A DNA stretch of 64,000 bases, taken from Nevskiaceae bacterium. Its GTDB lineage: Bacteria; Pseudomonadota; Gammaproteobacteria; Steroidobacterales; Steroidobacteraceae. A program made the position numbers and the translations under genes. Below the pieces are notes generated by a model. That model ran no database searches. It saw only the letters and a list, made by a program, of their open reading frames with translations, and was not told the DNA's origin. Location: assembly GCA_018883185.1 (NCBI GenBank), contig VEQP01000012.1, positions 1-64,000 on the forward strand. Reading direction: 5' to 3'. Of this stretch, positions 1-9,964 are shown one piece after another. The first letter of the stretch is position 1. Every line of letters begins with the position of its first letter.

Positions 1-1
1 G

Positions 2-1003
2 GGCACCATCTTCCTCGGCGGCCCGCCGCTGGTTAAAGCGGCCACCGGCGAGGAAGTGTCGGCCGAAGATCTCGGCGGAGGGGACGTGCACACCCGCCTC
101 TCCGGTGTTGTCGACCACCTCGCTGCCACGGATGCCGAGGCCCTCGGCCGCGCGCGGCGCATCGTCGCCGCGCTGGGCTCCGCAGGTCCGCAGGATGCGG
201 CGCGACCGGACAGCCCGCAGCGGCGCGCGCCGCGGCAGCCACGCCATCCCGCCGAGGACCTCTACGGCCTCATACCCAGCGACCTGCGCTCCCCCTACGA
301 TGTGCGCGAGGTGATCGCGCGGCTGGTCGACGACAGCGACTTCGACGAGTTCAAGGCGCGTTTCGGCACCACGCTCGTCACCGGCTTCGCGCACATTGAG
401 GGCATGCCGGTCGCCATCGTCGCCAATAACGGCATCCTGTTCTCCGAGTCCGCGCAGAAGGGCGCGCACTTCATCGAGCTCGCCTGCCAGCGCCGCATCC
501 CGCTCGTGTTCCTGCAGAACATCACCGGCTTCATGGTCGGCAGGAAATACGAGAACGAGGGCATCGCGCGCCACGGCGCGAAGATGGTGACCGCGGTGGC
601 CTGCGCGCAAGTGCCGAAGTTCACCGTGGTCATCGGCGGCAGCTTCGGCGCCGGCAACTACGCCATGTGCGGCCGTGCCTATTCGCCGCGCTTCCTCTGG
701 ATGTGGCCGAACGCGCGCATCAGCGTGATGGGCGGCGAGCAGGCGGCGCAGGTACTGGCGCGCGTGCGGCGCGACGGCATCGAGGCCAAGGGCGGCGCCT
801 GGAGCGATGCCGAGCAGCAGGCCTTCATGGAACCGATCCGCCGCCAGTACGAGACCCAGGGCGACCCGTTCTACGCCACCGCGCGGCTCTGGGACGACGG
901 CGTGATCGATCCGGTCGACACCCGCCGCGTGCTCGCGCTCGGGCTCGCCGCCTCGCTGAACGCCCCCATCCCCGAGACGCGCTTCGGCGTCTTTCGCATG
1001 TGA
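2..1003 (+). CDS. acyl-CoA carboxylase carboxyltransferase (beta) subunit, methylcrotonyl/geranyl-CoA type, C-terminal part (5' end outside window)
   Basis: Frame 2 is open from the window edge ([35 protein letters not shown]); motifs [39 protein letters not shown] and [16 protein letters not shown]. Confidence 0.93.
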   Translation, partial: GTIFLGGPPLVKAATGEEVSAEDLGGGDVHTRLSGVVDHLAATDAEALGRARRIVAALGSAGPQDAARPDSPQRRAPRQPRHPAEDLYGLIPSDLRSPYDVREVIARLVDDSDFDEFKARFGTTLVTGFAHIEGMPVAIVANNGILFSESAQKGAHFIELACQRRIPLVFLQNITGFMVGRKYENEGIARHGAKMVTAVACAQVPKFTVVIGGSFGAGNYAMCGRAYSPRFLWMWPNARISVMGGEQAAQVLARVRRDGIEAKGGAWSDAEQQAFMEPIRRQYETQGDPFYATARLWDDGVIDPVDTRRVLALGLAASLNAPIPETRFGVFRM

Positions 1004-1011
1004 GGTCTAAC

Positions 1012-1806
1012 GTGTCGACTTCGTGCAACTTCATCGAATGCGATATCGCGGCGGGCATCGCCCGCGTCTGGCTGGCTCGTCCGGAGCGGCGTAACGCACT
1101 GCATCAGCCGCTGCTTGACGAACTCGGAACGCTGTTGCGCAAACTTGATGCCGATCCGGCCGTGCGTGTCATCGTGCTCGGCGGACGCGGCAAAGCATTT
1201 TGTGCGGGTGCGGACCTACAGTGGATGTCCAAGGCCGTGAACTATGATCGCCAGCAAAATTTGGAAGACGCGGGCGGTATTGCCCGCTTGCTGCAACAGA
1301 TGGATGCGTACACGACGCCCGTCATTGCGCGAGTTCATGGCGCGTGTTACGCAGGCGCGACCGGGCTTGTAGCCGCGTGCGATATCGCAGTGGCTGCCGA
1401 CGACGCGCGCTTTTGTTTCTCGGAAGTGAAAATCGGTCTCGTGCCAGCCACGATTGCTCCCTACGTCCTGCGCGCCATGGGATATCGCGCTGCGATGCAA
1501 CATATGCTCACCGCGGAACCGTTCGATGCGTCAATGGCGCTGCGTAGCGGCCTTATCAGCGAGGTAGTCGCTTTAGATCAATTGGACCTACGCATCGACG
1601 CACTTGCACGGATGCTCGTCAATGCGGGGTCCCGTGCATTGGGCGAAACTCGAATGCTGCTGCGCCAGTTGGTCGGCAGACCGATTGACGCCAATGTCAC
1701 CAAGCTCACGATAGAGTGCATCGCTGATGCCAGAGTGTCCCCGGAAGGCATAGAGGGCATGCGTGCAGTGCTTGCGGGCGAATCACCGCGTTGGCGCCAG
1801 CAATGA
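1012..1806 (+). CDS. enoyl-CoA hydratase/isomerase family protein (methylglutaconyl-CoA hydratase-like)
   Basis: In-frame GTG at 1012; crotonase motifs RPERRNALHQPLL, GRGKAFCAGADLQWM, GACYAGATGLVAACDIAVAADDARFCFSEVKIGLVPA; lies between carboxylase subunits. Confidence 0.88.
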   Translation: MSTSCNFIECDIAAGIARVWLARPERRNALHQPLLDELGTLLRKLDADPAVRVIVLGGRGKAFCAGADLQWMSKAVNYDRQQNLEDAGGIARLLQQMDAYTTPVIARVHGACYAGATGLVAACDIAVAADDARFCFSEVKIGLVPATIAPYVLRAMGYRAAMQHMLTAEPFDASMALRSGLISEVVALDQLDLRIDALARMLVNAGSRALGETRMLLRQLVGRPIDANVTKLTIECIADARVSPEGIEGMRAVLAGESPRWRQQ

Positions 1807-3785
1807 GCTCATTGCCAGCTCGACTGCTGATCGCGAACCGGGGTGAAATCGCCTGCCGCATCATTCGTACCGCACGTCGACTCGGCATTGAAACGATTGC
1901 CGTATATTCGGACGCCGATCGTCACGCGCTGCATGCACGCCTGGCGGATCGTGCCTTGCGGATCGGCCCGCCGAGCGCCCGCGAGAGCTACCTGAATATC
2001 GAGGCCTTGCTGCAGGCTGCTCGCATCAGCGGCGCGGAGGCCGTACACCCCGGGTACGGCTTTCTCTCAGAAAACGCCGAATTCGCCGAAGCCTGCACGG
2101 CGGAAGGCCTGCAATTCGTCGGTCCTCCCGCTGCAGCGATTCGCGCGATGGGATCGAAGTCGGCATCGAAGCGGATCCTGGAAGAAGCAGGAGTACCGTT
2201 GACGCCGGGCTATCACGGGGACGCGCAAGATTTGACCCGGTTACACGCAGAAGCTGAGCGCATAGGCTATCCGCTGCTCATCAAAGCCAGTGCAGGAGGT
2301 GGCGGCAAGGGCATTCGACGGGTCGATCGTGCGACGGATTTTGCTGCGGCGCTGGCGGCGTGCCAGCGTGAGGCAAACGCCAGCTTCGCCGATCCGAGTG
2401 TTCTGCTGGAACGGTACATCATCCAAGCCCGCCACATCGAAATACAGGTGTTCGCAGACATTCACGGCAATGCGATACATCTCGGCGAGCGCGACTGCTC
2501 CATCCAACGTCGCCACCAGAAGGTCCTCGAAGAGGCGCCGGCGCCCGGGATGACATCCTTGCGACGCGACGCTATGGGCCAGGCGGCAGTCAATGCGGCG
2601 CGGCGCGTCGGCTACGTAGGCGCTGGAACGGTCGAGTTCATTGTCGAACCGGACGGCACGTTCTATTTCATGGAGATGAATACCCGACTGCAGGTGGAAC
2701 ACCCAGTCACCGAAATGATTACCGGGATTGATCTCGTCGAATGGCAGTTGCGCATTGCGGCAGGCGAACCTCTACCGGTGTCTCAAGACGAGGTGCGTCT
2801 TACGGGACATGCAATCGAGTTACGTCTTTACGCCGAGGATCCCTCACGCGGGTTTCTGCCCTCCCCAGGCCGAGTGCGCCTGTGGCACCCGCCGCAGGCG
2901 GCGGGCCTACGCATCGATGCGGGCATTGAATCCGGCGACGAAATCACCGGCTTTTACGATGCGATGATCGCCAAACTGATCGTCCACGGTGACGACCGCG
3001 AGCAAGCACTTGCAAGATTACGCCGCGCGCTGCGCGAAGTTTTTTTGGTCGGCCCGCGCAACAACCTCGAATTTCTCGCGCGGCTGATCGATACCCGCTC
3101 AGTGACGGAGTCCAGACTCGACACGCACCTCATCGAACGCGAGCACGATTACTTGATGGCGGACGCACCTCCGCTAGAGGCGACACTATGGCTCGCTGCT
3201 GTCGCTTCGTTGCTACTACACGAAGCAACTTCGCACCCCACGCTGCTGCCGTCGCCTTGGGCGTCCCGTGATGGCTTCAGGATCGCCGGCCGATACCGCC
3301 GCAGATTGACACTCGAAGCGGGTACGGAACGACGGGATATCAACATTGAGTATGCTGCAAGCGAGTGGTGTGTGACGCTAGACCGCGCCTATGTCGTGCA
3401 GGCACAGCAACTCGATACGCACCGTATCGCACTGTGCGTCGACGGCATTTCGCAGCCGGCATTCGTCCATCTGGAGCTGCCCGTAGTTCACGTGCGCACC
3501 AGCGGCAGACAGGTGGCCGTGGGCATCATCGATCCACATCAACCGGGCGATGCACATGACGGCCCCGACGAGAGTTTGCGCGCGCCAATGCCGGGGCGAG
3601 TCGTTTTCGTCAACGTTCGAGCAGGCGATCGCGTCAAGCGCGGCGCCGCGCTGCTCGCAATCGAGGCGATGAAGATGGAGCACGTCGTCTGTGCCCCGGC
3701 AGACGGCGTGGTCGAGGCCATTCACGTCACCGAGGGCGCCCAGGTAGCGGAAGCGATCGCGCTCGTCGATTTCGTTGCGGACTAG
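1803..3785 (+). CDS. acyl-CoA carboxylase biotin carboxylase/BCCP (alpha) subunit
   Basis: LLIANRGEIACRIIRTARRLG, KASAGGGGKGIRRV, MEMNTRLQVEHPVTEMITG; C-terminal biotinyl motif AIEAMKMEH; ATG overlaps the upstream stop. Confidence 0.95.
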   Translation: MSSLPARLLIANRGEIACRIIRTARRLGIETIAVYSDADRHALHARLADRALRIGPPSARESYLNIEALLQAARISGAEAVHPGYGFLSENAEFAEACTAEGLQFVGPPAAAIRAMGSKSASKRILEEAGVPLTPGYHGDAQDLTRLHAEAERIGYPLLIKASAGGGGKGIRRVDRATDFAAALAACQREANASFADPSVLLERYIIQARHIEIQVFADIHGNAIHLGERDCSIQRRHQKVLEEAPAPGMTSLRRDAMGQAAVNAARRVGYVGAGTVEFIVEPDGTFYFMEMNTRLQVEHPVTEMITGIDLVEWQLRIAAGEPLPVSQDEVRLTGHAIELRLYAEDPSRGFLPSPGRVRLWHPPQAAGLRIDAGIESGDEITGFYDAMIAKLIVHGDDREQALARLRRALREVFLVGPRNNLEFLARLIDTRSVTESRLDTHLIEREHDYLMADAPPLEATLWLAAVASLLLHEATSHPTLLPSPWASRDGFRIAGRYRRRLTLEAGTERRDINIEYAASEWCVTLDRAYVVQAQQLDTHRIALCVDGISQPAFVHLELPVVHVRTSGRQVAVGIIDPHQPGDAHDGPDESLRAPMPGRVVFVNVRAGDRVKRGAALLAIEAMKMEHVVCAPADGVVEAIHVTEGAQVAEAIALVDFVAD

Positions 3786-5596
3786 GCGTCTCGAGCGCGC
3801 ACGGTCTCGAGCAGAGCGATAGGCACGCGAACAGGGAACTCGAGCAACTGCTGTGCGAAGGCCTTGCCCTGTGGATCCATTCGCAGACTGGCTATTCCAC
3901 CGCCGCCCAAGGCGTTGCACAGCAAAAAGTTGAACGCGCCGAGACCGGGCAGCTCCCAGCGGATGACTCGTCCCGTCGCTGGGTCGAGCACGTGAGCCAT
4001 GAAACGGGCAACGGCCGCGCCGGTCAACGCGGCTCGTAGCCATGGCATATAGCGTCGGTCGCGAGAAATAACGCCGATGTTGGCATGGTTGCCCTTGTCG
4101 CCGGAGCGGGCAACCGCAAGTTCAACCAACGGCACGGTGCAGCATTCGAGGGCGTGGTCCACCGGCCGTTCCTCCTCTGCCGCTGCGCACGGGAGCATCA
4201 CCGGGTCGAACCCACCGTTCGCGGGTATAGGGCATTCACTCACCTCGCCATCGAAATCCACCGCGACCCGAAGCAGTGTTTTTGGCACAAGGCAGGAGTA
4301 CAGCCGGACCCGCGGACTGTCTTTTGGACGTCCGCCGAGCAGCCCGGTGAGACCGGGCGCCATCGCGGTGCTCGCCTGCGCGATTTCCCGGGCAAAGATC
4401 CGCAGGGCGTGCGACTCGTCGTGCACGCAGGCGATTTTCACCACGACCTCTCGGGTCGCGCCGATGCGAGCCTGTGCCCCGTAAGTCGACTCCATGCCCA
4501 ACAATTCGACATGGGTGTCGCAAAAATCCCTCATCCCTCGCTCAGCAAGCAGGCGACGCACGCGATCGAGAATAGCGTCGGCAACCCGGGCACCTTTGCG
4601 CGCCGCATCGATGCCAGCCATCATGAAAGTGGCGGTGATGCGATGTCCGTCGAGCCAAGTGGCACTACACTTGTATGTCGTTGTCGGCGGCATACCTCGC
4701 GCACCGCTGACCCGGACGCGATCGCAGCCGTCCTGTTCGACGACCACGGCAGTGAAGTCGCACACGACGTCTGGCAGCACATAGGCGCGTGGGTCGCCGA
4801 TCTCGTACAGGATCTGCTCGGCAACCGTCAACGGCGAAACGAGCCCGCCTGTTCCCTCCGGTTTGCTGACGACGAAGCTGCCGTCAGCAGCGCACTCGAT
4901 GATGGGAAATCCCATATCCGCATATCCGGGCACACATTGCCAATCGGTGAAGTTTCCACCTGTACATTGGGCGCCGCACTCGATTACGTGCCCGGCAAGC
5001 GAGCCTTGCGCGAGGCGGTCGTAGTCGTCGGGTGCCCAACCAAATTCATGCAGCAATGGGCCGAGTACGAGCGCACTGTCTGCAACCCGGCCGGTCACTA
5101 CAACATCGGCGCCGCGAGCGAGTGCGAGAGAGATGGGCAGCGCACCGAGATAGGCGTTCAGACTCAAGGTCTGCGGGGGCAACGCCGATCCATCATCAAT
5201 CGCGTACTGCACCGCATCTACAGCGGCCCGGTGGGGTTGGAGGTCATCGCCCACGACAACGGCCACGCGTAATTTCACCCCTACAGATTCGAAGGCGCGC
5301 TCCAACGCTGCACGACAGGCGTGAGGATTGACCCCGCCTGCATTGGCGATAACGCGGATGCGACGCGCGAGGATCTCTTTGGCCAACGGCGCCATGACCT
5401 CGGTGACGAAGTCGGTGGCATATCCTGCGGCAGGGTCGCGAGCCCGCGCGGAGGCGAGAATCGACATCGTGATTTCTGCAAGATAGTCGAAAACCAGATA
5501 GTCGACTCCGCCGCGCCTCACGAGTTGCGCCGCGGCTGCATTAGTGTCGCCCCAAAAGGCCGCCGCGCAGCCGATGCGAATCTTGCGGTGCTCCAC
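3782..5596 (-). CDS. acyclic terpene utilization AtuA family protein (DUF1446) with C-terminal AtuA-like domain
   Basis: GCAAAFWGDTNAAAAQLVRRGGVDYLVFDYLAEITMSILA, ANAGGVNPHACRAAL, C-terminal VARSGDKGNHANIGVI; GTG start with AGGTGGGG upstream (ORF extends to a TTG at 5617). Confidence 0.88.
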   Translation of the reverse strand: MEHRKIRIGCAAAFWGDTNAAAAQLVRRGGVDYLVFDYLAEITMSILASARARDPAAGYATDFVTEVMAPLAKEILARRIRVIANAGGVNPHACRAALERAFESVGVKLRVAVVVGDDLQPHRAAVDAVQYAIDDGSALPPQTLSLNAYLGALPISLALARGADVVVTGRVADSALVLGPLLHEFGWAPDDYDRLAQGSLAGHVIECGAQCTGGNFTDWQCVPGYADMGFPIIECAADGSFVVSKPEGTGGLVSPLTVAEQILYEIGDPRAYVLPDVVCDFTAVVVEQDGCDRVRVSGARGMPPTTTYKCSATWLDGHRITATFMMAGIDAARKGARVADAILDRVRRLLAERGMRDFCDTHVELLGMESTYGAQARIGATREVVVKIACVHDESHALRIFAREIAQASTAMAPGLTGLLGGRPKDSPRVRLYSCLVPKTLLRVAVDFDGEVSECPIPANGGFDPVMLPCAAAEEERPVDHALECCTVPLVELAVARSGDKGNHANIGVISRDRRYMPWLRAALTGAAVARFMAHVLDPATGRVIRWELPGLGAFNFLLCNALGGGGIASLRMDPQGKAFAQQLLEFPVRVPIALLETVRARDA

Positions 5597-5695
5597 GTTT
5601 ACCCCACCTGCCTGCAATCACCCCAGAAGATTGCGCCGTCTCGTGTCCAGCAGCTCGAACAGGGGCTGGTGGCATCGAGCGACGCCGACTAAACT

Positions 5696-5713
5696 ACCAA
5701 GCAAGCGCTTGGT
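5696..5713. promoter_or_regulatory. predicted TetR-family operator (ACCAAGC-AAGC-GCTTGGT)
   Basis: Perfect 7-bp inverted repeat with 4-bp spacer in the divergent AtuA/TetR intergenic region; contains AGCAAGCGCTTGGT, fitting a KstR2-like AnCAAGnnCTTGnT pattern. Confidence 0.55.
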
Positions 5714-5745
5714 TTAGCAATCAATCCTCATAAAGAAACCACTGC

Positions 5746-6372
5746 ATGTCATACCACTTGGCATCCGCCCGCCGAAAATCCCGTCGCCTGCCACTCGTAA
5801 AGGGCATGGACGATACGCCCCGTGGCAAGGTGCTCTCGGCAGCTGGCCACCTATTCCGCGAGCATGGCTACGAACGCACGACGGTGCGCGATATCGCCGC
5901 GGCCGTCGGCATTCAGTCGGGCAGCCTCTTCCATCACTTCGCCAGCAAAGAGGACATCCTCAAGGCCGTGATGATCGACGTGATCCGCTTCAATACCGCA
6001 AGAATGCGCAACGCGCTCGCCGAGGCACATGATCCACAAGCCAAGCTTCGGGCGCTGATCACTTGCGAACTTGAGTCCATTGTCGGCGACACCCGCGAAG
6101 CGATGGCAGTGCTGGTGCATTGCTGGGACTCGCTGTCCGAAGACCGGCAGGCGGAGGTTCTGGCCCTGCGCAAGATTTACGAGGAGCTATGGCTGGACGC
6201 CTTGCGGGAAGCCGCGAAGCTGAATTTGATTACGGTGGACCCGTTCATCTTGCGTCGACTGATCGCCGGCATGATCAGCTGGAGCAACACCTGGTTCGAT
6301 CCTCGCGGCTCGATGTCCTTCGCTGAACTGATAGACACGATTCTGCAACTGGTAACGAGGTCCGCCCGATGA
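5746..6372 (+). CDS. TetR/AcrR family transcriptional regulator
   Basis: GKVLSAAGHLFREHGYERTTVRDIAAAVGIQSGSLFHHFASKEDILKAV helix-turn-helix; alternative ATG at 5806. Confidence 0.9.
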   Translation: MSYHLASARRKSRRLPLVKGMDDTPRGKVLSAAGHLFREHGYERTTVRDIAAAVGIQSGSLFHHFASKEDILKAVMIDVIRFNTARMRNALAEAHDPQAKLRALITCELESIVGDTREAMAVLVHCWDSLSEDRQAEVLALRKIYEELWLDALREAAKLNLITVDPFILRRLIAGMISWSNTWFDPRGSMSFAELIDTILQLVTRSAR

Positions 6373-7991
6373 ATCGCTTCGAATCGACTGTCGTCACCAC
6401 CTCGACGGCCTTCTCGAGCGGCCGCGATTACATGCTTGGGCAACTGTCACGACTGCGCGCCCTCGAGCAGCGCACACGCGATGCCTCGGCTGCATCGGCC
6501 GCGCGGTTCGAACGGCGCGGCCAGTTATTGCCCCGCGACAGACTCTCGCTGCTGCTGGATCCCGGCGCACCGTTTCTGGAATTCAGCACGCTGGCAGGCT
6601 TCGGTCTCGATGTACCCGACCTTGATAAGAGCGTGCCGGGCGGGGGTGTGATCACAGGCATCGGCTACGTTGCGGGCACCCGCTGCATGGTGGCGGTCAA
6701 CGACAGCGGCATCGATGCCGGTGCACTGCAGCCACGCGGACTCGACAAACAGCTTCGCGCGCAGGAGTTGGCTCTCGAGAACAAATTGCCCTACGTGCAG
6801 CTGGTCGAGAGCGCCGGCGCGAACCTGCTGTCCTATCGCGTGGAGGAGTTCGTGCATGGCGGCAATCTGTTCCGCAACCTGGCCCGACTTTCTGCCGCCG
6901 GGTTGCCGGTGGTCACGGTGGTGCATGGATCCTCCACGGCCGGCGGCGCCTATCAGACCGGACTTTCCGACTACATCATCATGGTCCGTGGTCGCTCGCG
7001 AGCATTTCTCGCCGGACCACCGCTTCTGCTCGCAGCGACCGGCGAAGTAGCTAGCGAAGAGGAACTCGGCGGTGCGCAGATGCACACCACGGTATCCGGC
7101 CTCGGACACTATCTGGCGGAGGATGATCGGGAGGCCATCGGCATGGCTCGCTCACTGGTCGATTCGCTTGGCTGGAGTCGTCACGACCCCGTGCACGATG
7201 TCGCATTCGCCGCGCCACGACATGACCCTGCGGAGTTGCTCGGCATCATGTCCAACGATCAGCGCAGACCGGTGGACATGCGCGAGGTGATCCTGCGACT
7301 GGTTGATGACTCTGTCTTCCTTGAGTTCGGCGCGGGATACGGCTCGGCTACCGTCTGCGTGAACGCGAAGCTGGAGGGCCATCCTCTCGGCATCATCACC
7401 AACAACGGGCCCATTGATGCCGATGGAGCCGCCAAGGCAACACGTTTTATCGAAGCCTGCTGCCAAGCGCGGGTGCCGATCCTATATCTGCAGAACACCA
7501 CAGGATTTCTGGTCGGGCGCGCGCAGGAGGAAGCCGGCATCATCAAGCAAGGTTCAAGAATGATCCAGGCTGTCACCAACGCGACCGTACCGCAAATCAC
7601 GGTTCACTGTGGTGCAAGCTACGGGGCAGGCAACTACGGCATGTGCGGTCGCGGCTTTCATCCCCGCTTCTGTTTCTCCTGGCCGAATGCACGCATCGCA
7701 GTCATGGGAGCGGAACAGGCCGCAAAGACCATGGGTAATGTGATGCGCGCACAGGCAGCCAAGGGCCGAAGTGTCGACAGCGCACAGATCGAAGCGATGG
7801 AGCAGCGCATCATTGCGAACTTCGCGCGGCAAGTGGACGTCTTCGCCACCAGCGCCCACCTGCTCGACGATGGTGTGATCGATCCGCGCGACACACGAGG
7901 GGTACTGGCATTCGTTCTTGCCGTCTGTCGCGAGGCAGAGCGCCGCACACCAGCGCGGAATTCTCGCGATGTCGCGAGGACCGCTCTATGA
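6369..7991 (+). CDS. acyl-CoA carboxylase carboxyltransferase (beta) subunit, second copy
   Basis: RDRLSLLLDPGAPFLEFS, GAYQTGLSDYIIMVRGRSRAFLAGPPLLLAATGEVASEEELGGAQMHTTVSG, CGASYGAGNYGMCGRGF. Confidence 0.94.
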   Translation: MNRFESTVVTTSTAFSSGRDYMLGQLSRLRALEQRTRDASAASAARFERRGQLLPRDRLSLLLDPGAPFLEFSTLAGFGLDVPDLDKSVPGGGVITGIGYVAGTRCMVAVNDSGIDAGALQPRGLDKQLRAQELALENKLPYVQLVESAGANLLSYRVEEFVHGGNLFRNLARLSAAGLPVVTVVHGSSTAGGAYQTGLSDYIIMVRGRSRAFLAGPPLLLAATGEVASEEELGGAQMHTTVSGLGHYLAEDDREAIGMARSLVDSLGWSRHDPVHDVAFAAPRHDPAELLGIMSNDQRRPVDMREVILRLVDDSVFLEFGAGYGSATVCVNAKLEGHPLGIITNNGPIDADGAAKATRFIEACCQARVPILYLQNTTGFLVGRAQEEAGIIKQGSRMIQAVTNATVPQITVHCGASYGAGNYGMCGRGFHPRFCFSWPNARIAVMGAEQAAKTMGNVMRAQAAKGRSVDSAQIEAMEQRIIANFARQVDVFATSAHLLDDGVIDPRDTRGVLAFVLAVCREAERRTPARNSRDVARTAL

Positions 7992-9964
7992 GCCGTGCCA
8001 CGCCGTTCCACAAGATACTGATCGCCAATCGATCGGAGATCGCCGTACGCATAGCCCGTACGGCCCGGGAACTCGGTTATCGCACGGTCGCCGTGTACTC
8101 AGACATCGATGTCGATGCAGTTCATGTTGCTGCATGCGACGAAGCCATGCACATCGGCGGCACGGCGGCGCAGCAGTCATATCTCAACATCGACAACCTG
8201 CTCGCCGCAGCGCGCCGCAGCGGCGCCGATGCAGTGCATCCCGGCTACGGATTCCTCGCAGAGAACGCCAGCTTTGCAGCCGCATGCCGCGATGCCGGGC
8301 TTGTGTTCATCGGACCGTCACCGGAAGCAATCGCAGCCATGGGTGACAAAGCACGTGCGAAGCAGCGAATGCGCGAGGTCGGCATTCCGTGCATACCAGG
8401 CTACGATGGCGACGCGCAAGACGATGCCGCGTTAGCGGCCGAGGCACAGAAAATCGGTTACCCGCTGATGATCAAGGCTTCCGCCGGCGGCGGAGGCCGA
8501 GGAATCCGCCGGGTGATTTCACCTGGCGAATTTTCCGTGGCACTGAAAAGCGCCCGCTCCGAGGCGCAGACTGCCTTCGGCGACTCCCGCATCATTCTTG
8601 AAAAGATCATTGCTGCGCCGCGTCACGTCGAAATCCAAGTGTTTGGCGATCGATACGGGCGATTGATACACCTCGGCGAGCGTGACTGTTCCGTACAGCG
8701 TCGTTACCAGAAGGTAGTGGAAGAAGCCCCCTCGCCCGCCGTCAATGCAAACTTGCGCGAAACCATGGGGCAAGCGGCACTGCGGGCAGCCGAAACGTTG
8801 CACTATGAAGGTGCCGGGACTGTGGAGTTTCTTCTCGACTCCGATCAACGTTTTTACTTCATGGAGATGAACACCCGGCTCCAGGTCGAACATACGGTAA
8901 CCGAAGAAATCACCGGGCTCGATCTAGTCGAACTTCAGTTGCGTGTCGCCGCCGGAGAGCCGCTGGGAATCGAACAAAAGGACATCCACTATACCGGGCA
9001 CGCTATACAAGTCCGAGTCTGCAGTGAGGATCCGCAGGAAAACTTCCTGCCTCAAGGCGGGCGCATGCACGCGTGGCAACCACCTCGTGGTATTCGCGTT
9101 GAACACGCACTGAAAAATGGAGTCTTGATTGCATCGAACTACGACTCCATGATTGCCAAGCTAATAGCCAAGGGTCGTCATCGGGATGACGCAAGACGGC
9201 GATTGATTCTGGCCTTGGAGGATCTCGTCGCACTGGGTCCGCCTACGAATCAGTCCTTCCTCGCCCAATGTCTGCGGCACCCGGTATTTGCGTCGGGTGC
9301 TGCGACGACTTCCTTCATAGACGACGCAATCGATGAATTGACCATTGTGCCGGAATCACAGCGCCGGTGCGCAGCCATCATTGCTGCAGTGCTGCTGGCG
9401 TCCGCGGGTGAGCGGCGCAAGACGGCCAGAGCCACCGCCGACGGGCTGCTGTCTCGGCATCCTACCCGCTGGGAGTTAGAGCTTGATGGGGCGCTGGTCG
9501 CAGCAACTTTGCATTCTCTGACTCCGCACACGACCGAGGTACGACTAGAGGGACACACGCAACGGGTAACGCTGCGCAGCATCGACGCGGACTTGTCTCG
9601 TTTCGATATCGAGGGGCATTGCTTCGATGTTCCGTATGTTTTCACTGAGGGCGAACTGCAGTTCCGTCTGTCCGGACAGGTCCACCGTGCGCACGACCGC
9701 AGCCACCACTCCGTGATGCGCGAAGAGGGGTCTCATGATGGACGCATTCATGCTTACATGGCCGGACGCGTTGTCGCAGTGCACGCTCACGCCGGCGAAA
9801 ACGTCTCTCGCGGTCAAGCTCTCGTCACTATCGAGGCAATGAAGATCGAACACACTCATATGGCCCCGACTGATGGCACGCTCGCCGCTGTTTTGGTTGA
9901 AACCAATCAGCAAGTCACGCTACGACAGGTGCTGGCTGAAGTTTCTACACAGGCTACGGCATGA
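7988..9964 (+). CDS. acyl-CoA carboxylase biotin carboxylase/BCCP (alpha) subunit, second copy
   Basis: ILIANRSEIAVRIARTARELGYRTVAVYSD, KASAGGGGRGIRRV, MEMNTRLQVEHTVTEEITG; biotinyl motif TIEAMKIEH. Confidence 0.94.
   Translation: MSRATPFHKILIANRSEIAVRIARTARELGYRTVAVYSDIDVDAVHVAACDEAMHIGGTAAQQSYLNIDNLLAAARRSGADAVHPGYGFLAENASFAAACRDAGLVFIGPSPEAIAAMGDKARAKQRMREVGIPCIPGYDGDAQDDAALAAEAQKIGYPLMIKASAGGGGRGIRRVISPGEFSVALKSARSEAQTAFGDSRIILEKIIAAPRHVEIQVFGDRYGRLIHLGERDCSVQRRYQKVVEEAPSPAVNANLRETMGQAALRAAETLHYEGAGTVEFLLDSDQRFYFMEMNTRLQVEHTVTEEITGLDLVELQLRVAAGEPLGIEQKDIHYTGHAIQVRVCSEDPQENFLPQGGRMHAWQPPRGIRVEHALKNGVLIASNYDSMIAKLIAKGRHRDDARRRLILALEDLVALGPPTNQSFLAQCLRHPVFASGAATTSFIDDAIDELTIVPESQRRCAAIIAAVLLASAGERRKTARATADGLLSRHPTRWELELDGALVAATLHSLTPHTTEVRLEGHTQRVTLRSIDADLSRFDIEGHCFDVPYVFTEGELQFRLSGQVHRAHDRSHHSVMREEGSHDGRIHAYMAGRVVAVHAHAGENVSRGQALVTIEAMKIEHTHMAPTDGTLAAVLVETNQQVTLRQVLAEVSTQATA

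Noticed and set aside
667-1011. Long N-terminal extension of the enoyl-CoA hydratase ORF
   Set aside because: Overlaps the upstream carboxylase out of frame; crotonase homology begins after GTG 1012
4085-5272. 395-aa plus-strand ORF opposite the AtuA-family gene
   Set aside because: Shadow ORF in GC-rich DNA; low-complexity, no recognisable motifs, and the opposite strand encodes a conserved protein
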